The position numbers and the translations under genes were made by a program. Source: Deltaproteobacteria bacterium (GTDB lineage Bacteria; Desulfobacterota; Desulfobacteria; Desulfobacterales; Desulfosarcinaceae). From it: a stretch of 33,749 nt of DNA. The notes under the pieces were generated by a model, which had not been told where the DNA came from, searched no databases, and saw only the letters and a program-made list of their open reading frames with translations. Below, one piece after another: positions 21,234 to 28,466 of the stretch; positions within the stretch are counted from its first letter, which is position 1, and each line of letters opens with the position of its first letter. The DNA is taken from contig JAHLLR010000055.1 in NCBI GenBank assembly GCA_020444075.1, positions 1-33,749 of the forward strand. The letters run 5' to 3'.

Positions 21234-22238
21234 ATGCGCAAAACCGTTTCATTCACCCGTCGTTCGGCCAACATCTTTTTCCATCTCCTCACCCGGTGCA
21301 ATCTTCGCTGCCGCCATTGCTACATCAACCCCGATCAGCATGGCCGGAATACGCTCGACATCGATACCATCGGCCGGTGGCTGGCCCTTTTTGCCCATCG
21401 GCATCCATCGTCCAACGTGATCTTTCTGGGCGGCGAACCCACCCTGCACCCTGATCTTTCCGTTGCCGTCAAGCAGTCCAGACAGCTGGGCTACGCCTCG
21501 GTGACCATCGACACCAACGGCTACCTTTTTCACGACATCCTGAACCGGGTGACGCCCGACGAGGTGGATTACTTCAGCTTCAGCCTGGACGGTCCCGACC
21601 CGTCGGTCAACGATCCCCTGCGCGGCGACGGCAGTTTCAAGCAGTGCACCCAGGGCATTGCGGCAGCCAAAAAGTGTGGTTTTGCCGTCAGCCTCATCTA
21701 TACGGTGAGCCGGGCCAATATCGACCATCTGCAGCGGATGCCGCCCCTGCTGGCGGAACTGGGTGTGGACCGCTTCTTCATCCAGGTCATCGGGGTGCGG
21801 GGGCAGTGGGCTGGCGATGCCCAGCAGGTGGAAGCCCTTTCCCAGGTGGACCGGGACACCTGGCTGGCGGTGATCCCGCCGATGGCCGAAGCCGCCGCCC
21901 GCCGGGGAATCACCGTTACCTTCCCCAAGGTGTTCCTGGATCCTGACGAGCCCTTCGAATGCGCGGGGCTGGTGGCGGACAACTACTTCATCTTTCCCAA
22001 CGGCCGGGTCTACCGGTGCCCCCTGTGCGAGGATTACCCGCTGCACAGCCTGGAAGTCCGCGACGACCGCCTGGTGGAGACCGCCAAAATCAACGAGTCG
22101 GACCTGTTCCCCCTGCTCATCGCCGAGGGATGCGTCATGAACCGCATCATCCAGCCGCGCAACCTTCCCCCTGCCGGTGGAGGCAAACTGCCTTTTAAAA
22201 TTGCCTGCTGTATGCTCAAGGAAGAGATCGCCCCGTAG
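21234..22238 (+). CDS. Radical SAM protein with SPASM-like C-terminal cysteines
   Basis: A 334-aa radical SAM enzyme. The cluster motif is C22-x3-C26-x2-C29 (RCNLRCRHCY), followed by the SAM-binding GGEPT. Near the C-terminus, FECAGLVADNYFIFPNGRVYRCPLC fits the start of a SPASM motif: C-x13-G-x4-C, then x2-C. More cysteines lie further on (EGCVMN, ACCML). SPASM proteins use auxiliary Fe-S clusters for peptide or protein modification, or for cofactor synthesis. I saw no obvious short precursor-peptide gene beside it, and no maturase family is recognised. The Shine-Dalgarno sequence is poor, so translation may depend on the gene 15 nt upstream. The substrate is unknown. Confidence 0.88.
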   Translation: MRKTVSFTRRSANIFFHLLTRCNLRCRHCYINPDQHGRNTLDIDTIGRWLALFAHRHPSSNVIFLGGEPTLHPDLSVAVKQSRQLGYASVTIDTNGYLFHDILNRVTPDEVDYFSFSLDGPDPSVNDPLRGDGSFKQCTQGIAAAKKCGFAVSLIYTVSRANIDHLQRMPPLLAELGVDRFFIQVIGVRGQWAGDAQQVEALSQVDRDTWLAVIPPMAEAAARRGITVTFPKVFLDPDEPFECAGLVADNYFIFPNGRVYRCPLCEDYPLHSLEVRDDRLVETAKINESDLFPLLIAEGCVMNRIIQPRNLPPAGGGKLPFKIACCMLKEEIAP

Positions 22239-22299
22239 TTTCTGAAGCCCTCCGACGATTGCCAGGCTGTGGATGAGAGACTGGCCGAAACCCTGGCGT

Positions 22300-22812
22300 T
22301 CAGGTTACCGCCCAAATAAATGATCTTTCCATTCCCTGCCGAAGTGCCTTGATTTGCCGAAGGGACGTCTGGATGACCTGCATCTCCGCCGGCTCTTTTC
22401 GCAGGCGTTGGGTCTGTGCCGGGCACAGGTACCAGGTGCAGACAAAGGGGCGCCGGATCCTTTCCAGCCGGCAGCCGGCGGGGCCTTCGTAACGGCAGTG
22501 GCCTCCCTGTGGGTCCAGCAGCTGCCGACCGGGCGCCGGGATGCCGGCCAGGTGCAGGAAGAGCAGGTCCTTGAAATCGGCCCACACCCATGCCCGCTGG
22601 CAGCAGGCGTCCGTGCAGTCGGGACAGGTCCTCCGGCACAAGCGGTCCATGTGGGGAAAGGTCGATTCAAGAAGGCGCTTGATCTGGCGGGCCTGCCGGC
22701 GGGACTCAGCGATCCCCGGCCGGTTCTGCCGCACGGTGGTCGCCAGGGAGGTGTTGGCCTCCCGCCAGAGGGCACGCGTATTCCAGGGAACCGATGAACG
22801 ATGGTCATCCAT
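22300..22812 (-). CDS. Cysteine-rich protein of unknown function
   Basis: A 170-aa soluble protein with nine cysteines in two groups: C59, C63, C66, C70, C71 (CRRTCPDCTDACCQ) and C106, C114, C125, C130 (HCRYEGPAGC, FVCTWYLC). The C-terminal CxxxxC with surrounding aromatic residues loosely resembles the YkgJ-type Fe/Zn-binding CxxCC proteins, but I cannot assign it firmly. No signal peptide or membrane helix is seen. The N-terminal half is helical and Arg-rich. It is convergent with the radical SAM gene and divergent from the YchF-like gene. The ATG at 22812 has no clear Shine-Dalgarno sequence. Cysteine conservation and reading-frame length argue that it is real. Confidence 0.7.
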   Translation of the reverse strand: MDDHRSSVPWNTRALWREANTSLATTVRQNRPGIAESRRQARQIKRLLESTFPHMDRLCRRTCPDCTDACCQRAWVWADFKDLLFLHLAGIPAPGRQLLDPQGGHCRYEGPAGCRLERIRRPFVCTWYLCPAQTQRLRKEPAEMQVIQTSLRQIKALRQGMERSFIWAVT

Positions 22813-22865
22813 TGCCGATTCATAACCCTTTTACCATGGTTTTTCAAATCCCCGGCCTTTTTTGT

Positions 22866-22894
22866 TTGCCTTGACGCATGTACCCGGATATGAG
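22866..22894 (+). promoter_or_regulatory. Weak candidate promoter for the YchF-like gene
   Basis: TTGCCT (22866-22871) and TATGAG (22889-22894) are 17 nt apart in the divergent gap, 47 nt before the YchF-like ATG. Each hexamer matches consensus at four of six positions. Confidence 0.3.
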
Positions 22895-22941
22895 AAGGCC
22901 AAACCGATTTGCAAATTGAATGAAATCGCAGGAGCAAGCAT

Positions 22942-23976
22942 ATGAGACTCGGCATCATCGGCCTCCCCCAGTCGGGCAAAACGACTGTTTTCGAAGCCTT
23001 GACCCGCAGCGTCGCCGCCGACGGCAACCGCCAGGAAAGCCGTATCGGCACGATCACGGTCCCGGACAAGCGGGTGGAGATCCTCAGCGAGATGTACCAT
23101 CCCCGTAAAACCATCTTTACCCAGGTGGAGTATTTTCTGCCCGGCAAGGGGGATCACGGCGGAGCCGCCAAGAAGGATCAGAGCATCTGGACCCAGGTGA
23201 GGGATTGCGACGCCCTGATACACGCGGTGCGCCATTTCAGCGGCTACGGATTCGGTGCGCCCACGCCCAGGGAAGATGTGGCCGCCATCGATCAGGAATT
23301 GATCATATCCGATTTGGTCGTGGTCGAAAAACGGCTGGAACGACTGGCCCTGGACGAACGCAGGGGCAAAAAACCCAGTCCCGAGGAGATCGCCCTGCTG
23401 GAGCGCTGCAAGGAACATCTGGACAACGAAACACCCCTTCGCCGGTTCCCCGATATCACCACGGCCAAACTGCTGCGCGGATTCGCCTTTCTCTCCGCCA
23501 AACCCATGCTTATCCTCTTCAACAACGAGGACGAGGACGATGCCCTGCCCGATGCCGCATCACTGCCCGACGGGGAGGAATGCATGGTGATCCGGGCCAA
23601 GCTGGAGCAGGAACTGGCCCAGATGTCCGACGAGGATGCCCGGGAGTTTCTGGCCGAGTTCAACATCACCGCGTCGGCCACGGACCGGGTCATTCAGCGT
23701 TCCTACGACCTGATGGGCCTGATCTCTTTTTTCACCGTGGGCGAAGACGAAGTGCGGGCCTGGACCATCGGCCGGGATACCGAGGCCGTGGATGCGGCCG
23801 AGGTGATTCATTCGGACATTAAAAAAGGGTTCATCCGGGCCGAGGTGCTGGCCTACGATGACCTCATGGAGGCAGGAACCTATGCCGAGGCCCGCAAAAA
23901 AGGCACGGTACGGCTGGAGGGCAAGACCTACAGGGTCTGCGACGGGGACATCATCAACTTCCGCTTCAACGTATGA
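22942..23976 (+). CDS. YchF/OLA1-like P-loop NTPase with TGS domain
   Basis: A 344-aa member of the Obg/YchF group. The P-loop is GLPQSGKTT (7-15). The C-terminus closely follows YchF: VIQRSYDLMGLISFFTVGEDEVRAWTI, IHSDIKKGFIRAEV and the TGS end DGDIINFRFNV. The base-recognition loop is LFNNED, resembling the NxxE/NxxD of YchF, so ATP may be preferred over GTP. The usual switch II sequence (VDIAGLV-GAS) is replaced by VEYFLPGKGDHGG, losing the standard DxxG. It is therefore a diverged paralogue rather than clear housekeeping YchF (about 363 aa). AGGAG lies 7 nt upstream of the ATG. It is followed after 50 nt by the KamA-like gene on the same strand. Confidence 0.88.
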   Translation: MRLGIIGLPQSGKTTVFEALTRSVAADGNRQESRIGTITVPDKRVEILSEMYHPRKTIFTQVEYFLPGKGDHGGAAKKDQSIWTQVRDCDALIHAVRHFSGYGFGAPTPREDVAAIDQELIISDLVVVEKRLERLALDERRGKKPSPEEIALLERCKEHLDNETPLRRFPDITTAKLLRGFAFLSAKPMLILFNNEDEDDALPDAASLPDGEECMVIRAKLEQELAQMSDEDAREFLAEFNITASATDRVIQRSYDLMGLISFFTVGEDEVRAWTIGRDTEAVDAAEVIHSDIKKGFIRAEVLAYDDLMEAGTYAEARKKGTVRLEGKTYRVCDGDIINFRFNV

Positions 23977-24026
23977 CGGCGCAGTAAATCGTCTACAAAT
24001 CGGCCTTTTTGCGAGTCCATCGAACC

Positions 24027-25082
24027 ATGACCGACCAGATATTCCCGTCGGAACCCCGCTGGAAAGCGTTGCTGGCAGCCTGTGTCACCGACCCGAAGCA
24101 GGTGGCCGAAAGGTTCGACGTCGATCCGGACCGGCTGGCGGCGGCCATCCGCCGCTTTCCAATGCGGATCAATCCCTATTACCTGTCGTTAATCCGTTGG
24201 CCGGGCGATCCCATCTGGCGGCAGGCCGTGCCTGATCCGGCCGAACTGACCGATGCGGCCGGTACCGCCGAGCCCCTGTGCGAGGAGGAACAATCACCGG
24301 TTCCCGGTCTGATTCACCGCTATCCGGACCGGGTGGTCCTGCTGGCCGCGGATCAGTGCGCCATGTTCTGCCGCTTCTGCATGCGCAAACGCCGGGTGGG
24401 CAAGGTGGCGGCCGAGGAGGAGCGGATTGCCGCCGGGGTCGACTACGTCCGCAGCACCCAAGCGGTGCACGAGGTGATCCTTTCCGGCGGGGACCCGCTG
24501 ATGCTGGATGATTCCCGACTGGCCCGTTTGCTGGAAGCGATCCGCGCAATCGATCATGTGCGCCTCGTCCGCATTCACTCGCGCATGCCCTGTACACTGC
24601 CCCAGCGCATCACCGACGATCTGGTGCGGATGCTGCGGGTGTTTCAGCCGCTATACCTCATAACCCATTTCAACCACCCCGACGAAATCACCGACCGATC
24701 GCGGGAGGCCTGCGCCCGCCTGGCCGATGCCGGCATTCCGCTGGGCTGCCAGACGGTGCTGCTCAAGGGCGTCAACGACGATCCCGCCGTCATGCACCAC
24801 CTGATGGAGATGTTGCTGGTCATGCGCGTGCGGCCCTATTACCTGCACCAGCTGGATCGCGTGCACGGCACGGTCCACTTCCGGGTGCCGCTGGAAAAGG
24901 GGCTTTCCATCATGCGGCACCTGCGTGGCCGCCTCAGCGGCATGGGCGTGCCCCACTACATGGTCGACCTGCCCGGAGGCGGCGGCAAGGTGCCCCTGAC
25001 GCCCGACTATGTGGTAAGCAGGGACCGGTCGGTGTGGAGGTTGAGAAACGGCGAAGGCCGGGTGTTCAGCTATCCGGTGTAG
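24027..25082 (+). CDS. KamA-family radical SAM aminomutase (lysine 2,3-aminomutase / EpmB-like)
   Basis: A 351-aa PLP-dependent radical SAM protein. The cluster cysteines are C111, C115 and C118 (CAMFCRFCMR), and PLP-binding K321 lies in DLPGGGGKVP. Compared from memory with clostridial lysine 2,3-aminomutase (Arg134, Asp293, Asp330, Lys337), the corresponding R120, D277, D314 and K321 are all present with the same spacing. That favours a lysine-type substrate over glutamate. The chain ends about where the zinc-binding C-terminal extension of classical KamA (about 416 aa) would begin. Its length is thus like EpmB (342 aa), which modifies elongation factor P. No EpmA or acetyltransferase partner is adjacent. 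The ATG at 24027 is chosen over TTG at 24009; the Shine-Dalgarno sequence is weak for both. After the stop only a 6-bp stem without a T-tract is seen (25097-25117). Confidence 0.88.
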   Translation: MTDQIFPSEPRWKALLAACVTDPKQVAERFDVDPDRLAAAIRRFPMRINPYYLSLIRWPGDPIWRQAVPDPAELTDAAGTAEPLCEEEQSPVPGLIHRYPDRVVLLAADQCAMFCRFCMRKRRVGKVAAEEERIAAGVDYVRSTQAVHEVILSGGDPLMLDDSRLARLLEAIRAIDHVRLVRIHSRMPCTLPQRITDDLVRMLRVFQPLYLITHFNHPDEITDRSREACARLADAGIPLGCQTVLLKGVNDDPAVMHHLMEMLLVMRVRPYYLHQLDRVHGTVHFRVPLEKGLSIMRHLRGRLSGMGVPHYMVDLPGGGGKVPLTPDYVVSRDRSVWRLRNGEGRVFSYPV

Positions 25083-25175
25083 GGCCCCCCATGTCCGACC
25101 CGATGCATGGGCGGGTCTGCCTCGATCGGTTGCCAGGCGAGGCATCACGGTCGGCCGGCCGTATCGTCGCCGTCA

Positions 25176-26222
25176 TCAGAACCAGGAGCGGTGGCTCCAG
25201 ATATCCTCCTCCAGGCTTTTCTTGTCCTCCTGAAGCTTCAGGAACATGGAGGCGTTCTGGATGGCCAGGCCGCCCTGGTGGGCCAGGGCCTCCACCATCA
25301 CCATGAGGTCGGACGGAAATTCCCGCTGGACGCCGCTGTACAGACGCATGACCCCGATCACCTTGTCCCGGGCCAGGATGGGAGTGACGATCATGGAAAC
25401 GATGCCTTCGGCTTTCATGGCGTCCTTGAAGCGAATGCGTTCGTCGGTAGTGGCGTCGCTGATGACGATCGTTTCTCCCTTCAGGGCACGGGCCGCGGTT
25501 TCCGTGGTGATGATGGCCCCTTTTTCGAGGAATTCATCGCTGAGCCCATGACTGGCCACCAGCTTCAGTGAACCGGTGTCCTCATCCAGCAGGCGGATGA
25601 GCGCCCCCTTCATTCCCAGGGTGTCGCAGATATTTTCGGTCAGGTTGCCGAGTACCTGGCGGATGTCCAGCGAGGAGTTGATGGTGGAGGCCAGTTCCAG
25701 AAACAGCATGGCGTTTTTTTGCATGCGCCGCAGCAGCCGGTTGTGCTCGATGGCGATGCCTCCCTGATCGGCAAGGGCACATAAAAATTCGATTTCCTTC
25801 GGCTGAAAATCGCGTGCTGTGGCCGTGTAGAGTGACAACACGCCGATAATCCGGTTTTTGACCTTCACCGGTACGGTGAGCAGCGAGGCGATCCCCTCGG
25901 CTTTTTTGGCCGCATGGTTTTCCAGGCGCGGGTCGCTGGTGGCATCCGGAAATGCCACGTAGCCCGCTTTCTCCAAAACGGTAAAAATTTTTCGGGCCTT
26001 CAGCGGATTGGCGTGCAGGTAGCTGTCCGACAACCCGGTCTGGGCCGTGGGGACGAATAGATCCTGCCGTTCATCTGCCAGAAACAGGCAGGCGGCTTTG
26101 CCCTCCATGGAGTCCACCGCGCTTTCCACGATCAGGCGCAACAACTCATTTTTCGTTGCCGTGGTGCCGAAAGCCTCGCTGATCCTGCAAAAGGTTTTGA
26201 AATAGTCCATCTTTCCAGTCAT
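25176..26222 (-). CDS. Tandem GAF-domain protein
   Basis: A 348-aa cytoplasmic protein made of two GAF domains (about 20-165 and 185-335). Repeated GAF hallmarks are seen: SLLTVPVKVKNRIIGVLSLYT and SMIVTPILARDKVIGVMRLYS, each followed by a helix with LADQGGIAIEHN or LAHQGGLAIQNA. No kinase, GGDEF, HD or DNA-binding domain is attached, so it may be a sensor subunit or adaptor. The ATG at 26222 has AGGAGG 6 nt upstream. The longer frame to 26261 would overlap phaC and lacks that site. It is the last gene of the minus-strand PHA operon, 31 nt after phaC, which suggests a role in sensing carbon or redox state for storage (inference). Confidence 0.88.
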   Translation of the reverse strand: MTGKMDYFKTFCRISEAFGTTATKNELLRLIVESAVDSMEGKAACLFLADERQDLFVPTAQTGLSDSYLHANPLKARKIFTVLEKAGYVAFPDATSDPRLENHAAKKAEGIASLLTVPVKVKNRIIGVLSLYTATARDFQPKEIEFLCALADQGGIAIEHNRLLRRMQKNAMLFLELASTINSSLDIRQVLGNLTENICDTLGMKGALIRLLDEDTGSLKLVASHGLSDEFLEKGAIITTETAARALKGETIVISDATTDERIRFKDAMKAEGIVSMIVTPILARDKVIGVMRLYSGVQREFPSDLMVMVEALAHQGGLAIQNASMFLKLQEDKKSLEEDIWSHRSWF

Positions 26223-26253
26223 AGGCTGCCTCCTCGTGGACGATCTGTCCGCA

Positions 26254-27495
26254 CTACCCATTCGTCTTTCTCGTTACGGTTCCGGACACGGATGATTCTG
26301 GTTTGGCACCCGCAGGGGTGTTTTTTTTCACGGGTTTGGTTTTTTGCACGGTTTTTTTCAATCCGGCGGACGGCGGGGCCGCCTTGGTTTTCTTGCGGGG
26401 AGATTGTTTTTTTGGAATCTGATCTCTCTCTTTCAGCCAGCCGGCGATCTTGGGTGCGAACTCCCGCTGGTACTTCGAACTGACATAGATCCCGATGTGC
26501 CCGGTGTCCAGGCAGATGTCTTCGGTGTCCGCGCTGCCCACGTGACGGGTCAATTGCTCGCAGGCTTCAGGCGGCACCAGGTGGTCGAACCTGCCGTAGA
26601 TGTTGAGCAGGGGCATGGTGAGCTTCTTCAAATCCACCCGCTGCCCGCCTACCTCCAGCTGATTCCGGATGAGCTTGTTCCCCTGATAGCAATCCTTGAT
26701 GAACTGGCGAAAGACTTCTCCGGGAAGGTCAGGGCTGTCAAATATCCATGTTTCCATTCGCAGAAAATTTTCAACGAAGGTCTTGTTGTCCATATTTTCC
26801 ATGAAACCCACGTATTTGTCGATCATCAGGCGGGCCGGGTTGAGCAGCAGAAACCCGAAGTTCATGATATCGGCCGAAAGGTTTCCATACGTGTCCACCA
26901 CCCGGTCCACGTCCAAGTGCTTCATCCAGACATGCAGCAGGCCCTTTCGGGTGTCGAAGGCGGTGGGGGTCACCGTGGTGACCAGGTTCTTGATCTTTTC
27001 CGGATGCAGGGCGGAATAGATTACGCTGAAAGTCCCCCCCATGCAGATGCCCATGAGGTTGACCTGCGCCACGCCGGTGCTTTTGCGAATGACGTCCACC
27101 ACGTTGTCCATGTATCCGTTGATGTGGTCGTCAAGCCCCTGGAAGCGGTCTTTGCGGGTGGGGTAGCCCCAGTCGATCATGTACAGGTCGATGCCTGCTT
27201 CCAGAAACCGCTCCACCACGCTTCTTCCGGGCTGCAGGTCCAGCATGGTCTCCCGGTTGATCAGCGCATAAACGACCAGCAGCGGGGTTTTATAGCGGAT
27301 GCCGTTTTCGGGCCGGTAGTGTTTGAGGGTGACCCGATCCTCCCGGTACACAATGTCGTAGGGTGTCTGGGCCAGTTTTGCATCGAGGTCGGACAGGAGC
27401 ACTTCCGAGGCTTTCTTCGCCCGGTTTTGCACCCGTTCGGCATCTTCGGCCAGTTTGGATACGATCAGATCCACAGGGATTTTGAATTGAGTCAT
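26254..27495 (-). CDS. phaC: Class III polyhydroxyalkanoate synthase, PhaC subunit
   Basis: PhaC polymerises 3-hydroxyacyl-CoA into polyhydroxyalkanoate at the granule surface, in complex with PhaE. The catalytic triad is clear: Cys151 in the lipase-like box GICMGG, Asp304 in GRFDHLVPP and His333 in DTGHIGIYVSS. From memory the Allochromatium class III triad is C149/D302/H331, an offset of two residues throughout. At 413 aa it is longer than the usual ~355. The extra ~50 C-terminal residues are rich in Lys, Pro, Ala and Thr (KKQSPRKKTKAAPP, KPVKKNTPAGAK) and resemble the basic tails of DNA- or granule-binding proteins. GGAGG lies just before the ATG and overlaps a small hairpin. phaE ends 49 nt upstream. 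Confidence 0.95.
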   Translation of the reverse strand: MTQFKIPVDLIVSKLAEDAERVQNRAKKASEVLLSDLDAKLAQTPYDIVYREDRVTLKHYRPENGIRYKTPLLVVYALINRETMLDLQPGRSVVERFLEAGIDLYMIDWGYPTRKDRFQGLDDHINGYMDNVVDVIRKSTGVAQVNLMGICMGGTFSVIYSALHPEKIKNLVTTVTPTAFDTRKGLLHVWMKHLDVDRVVDTYGNLSADIMNFGFLLLNPARLMIDKYVGFMENMDNKTFVENFLRMETWIFDSPDLPGEVFRQFIKDCYQGNKLIRNQLEVGGQRVDLKKLTMPLLNIYGRFDHLVPPEACEQLTRHVGSADTEDICLDTGHIGIYVSSKYQREFAPKIAGWLKERDQIPKKQSPRKKTKAAPPSAGLKKTVQKTKPVKKNTPAGAKPESSVSGTVTRKTNG

Positions 27496-27503
27496 CCGTC
27501 ACC

Positions 27504-27518
27504 TCCCGGCAGCCGGGA
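27504..27518 (-). promoter_or_regulatory. Small hairpin overlapping the phaC ribosome-binding site
   Basis: TCCCGG (27504-27509) and CCGGGA (27513-27518) pair around a three-base loop. On the minus strand the 3' arm CCGGGA runs into GGGAGGTG, the Shine-Dalgarno sequence of phaC. Folding would partly hide it and could damp PhaC translation relative to PhaE. No T-tract follows, so it is not a terminator. Confidence 0.45.
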
Positions 27519-27544
27519 AGGGTCGCGTTGCATGCCACCCACGG

Positions 27545-28432
27545 CTATTTGCGTTTTTCAAGTTTGCGGATGCATTTTTTCAGCTCATAAACCTCCCGGG
27601 CCAGTTCGTCCAATTCCGTGCGTGTGGCCACGGGCAGGCTGTGAAGCATGTCCTCGACAACCGCATCCTTCGCATGGGAATAATCGGCCAGGGCGGTGAT
27701 CGTCTTGCCCAGGATCTCCACATATTCGGGTGTCTGGAAAAGGGTCATGAAATGCCCCTCCAGCACCTTGATCCACATGCGATAGACCACCTGGGAATCT
27801 TCCGGCAGCTCTCCCTTTTCGGCCAGTTCACCCATCTGATCCTGCATTACCGCCAACGACCGGTTAAAGGGCAGGACCAGCATACGGAGAAATTCGGTAT
27901 AGGTGGACTGGAAGCGGTTGAAAGTGTCTGCCGCCGCATTGAGTTTTTCCTGGTAGGTGCGGGTCAGTCCCAGTTGGGGGATGCGAAAAAACTGACGGAA
28001 TTCCTTTTCATAAATATCCGTCCAGACATGAAACAGGTTCTCGTCGATATTCTCGAACCGGTAAGCCTCCACCGATGCGCCGATGCGGCCGGCGCTTTCC
28101 GCGGCTTTGCGTTGCAGTTCCAGAAAGCTGCTCATGGCGCTTTGGGCAAATTGGGCCAAAAGTTCCGGCATGGCGCCGGCGCTCTTGAGCAGAGAGCCCA
28201 CCGACGCCGGTGCCGACATGGCGGCGGCCAGGGTCTGCCAGTTTTTCAGGGCTTTGCCCATGGCGTCCAGATGGCTGGATGAAGCCTGCTTTTCCGTCTC
28301 AGGCGGTGTCCCCGGTTTTTCGGCAGATGAAGCCGCCGAACCGGCAAGGCTACCCCAGAACGCATTCATGGCGTCGGTCCAGGTGGCGACCATGGATTCA
28401 AATCCGAAGGCATTTTCCTTTTTCTCACCCAT
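27545..28432 (-). CDS. phaE: Class III polyhydroxyalkanoate synthase, PhaE subunit
   Basis: PhaE is the non-catalytic partner that activates class III PhaC. This 295-aa protein has a variable Ala/Ser-rich N-terminal third and the helical PhaE core: VEAYRFENIDENLFHVWTDIYEKEF, FFRIPQLGLTRTYQEKLN and QTPEYVEILGKTI. A short C-terminal coiled coil follows (DELAREVYELKKCIRKLEKRK). The ATG at 28432 has GGAGG 5 nt upstream. An ATG four codons earlier (28444) lacks a ribosome-binding site. The open frame extending to 28663 lies inside the preceding gene and was rejected. It starts 34 nt after the PhaC-like gene stop and is followed by phaC, the usual phaE-phaC pairing. Confidence 0.92.
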   Translation of the reverse strand: MGEKKENAFGFESMVATWTDAMNAFWGSLAGSAASSAEKPGTPPETEKQASSSHLDAMGKALKNWQTLAAAMSAPASVGSLLKSAGAMPELLAQFAQSAMSSFLELQRKAAESAGRIGASVEAYRFENIDENLFHVWTDIYEKEFRQFFRIPQLGLTRTYQEKLNAAADTFNRFQSTYTEFLRMLVLPFNRSLAVMQDQMGELAEKGELPEDSQVVYRMWIKVLEGHFMTLFQTPEYVEILGKTITALADYSHAKDAVVEDMLHSLPVATRTELDELAREVYELKKCIRKLEKRK

Positions 28433-28466
28433 GGGATCCTCCATCGATGGTTCAGCTAAAGTCGGT

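Noticed and set aside
25097-25117. GACCCG/CGGGTC stem between the convergent KamA-like and GAF genes as a terminator
   Set aside because: Only 6 bp and no T-tract on either strand; too weak to call.
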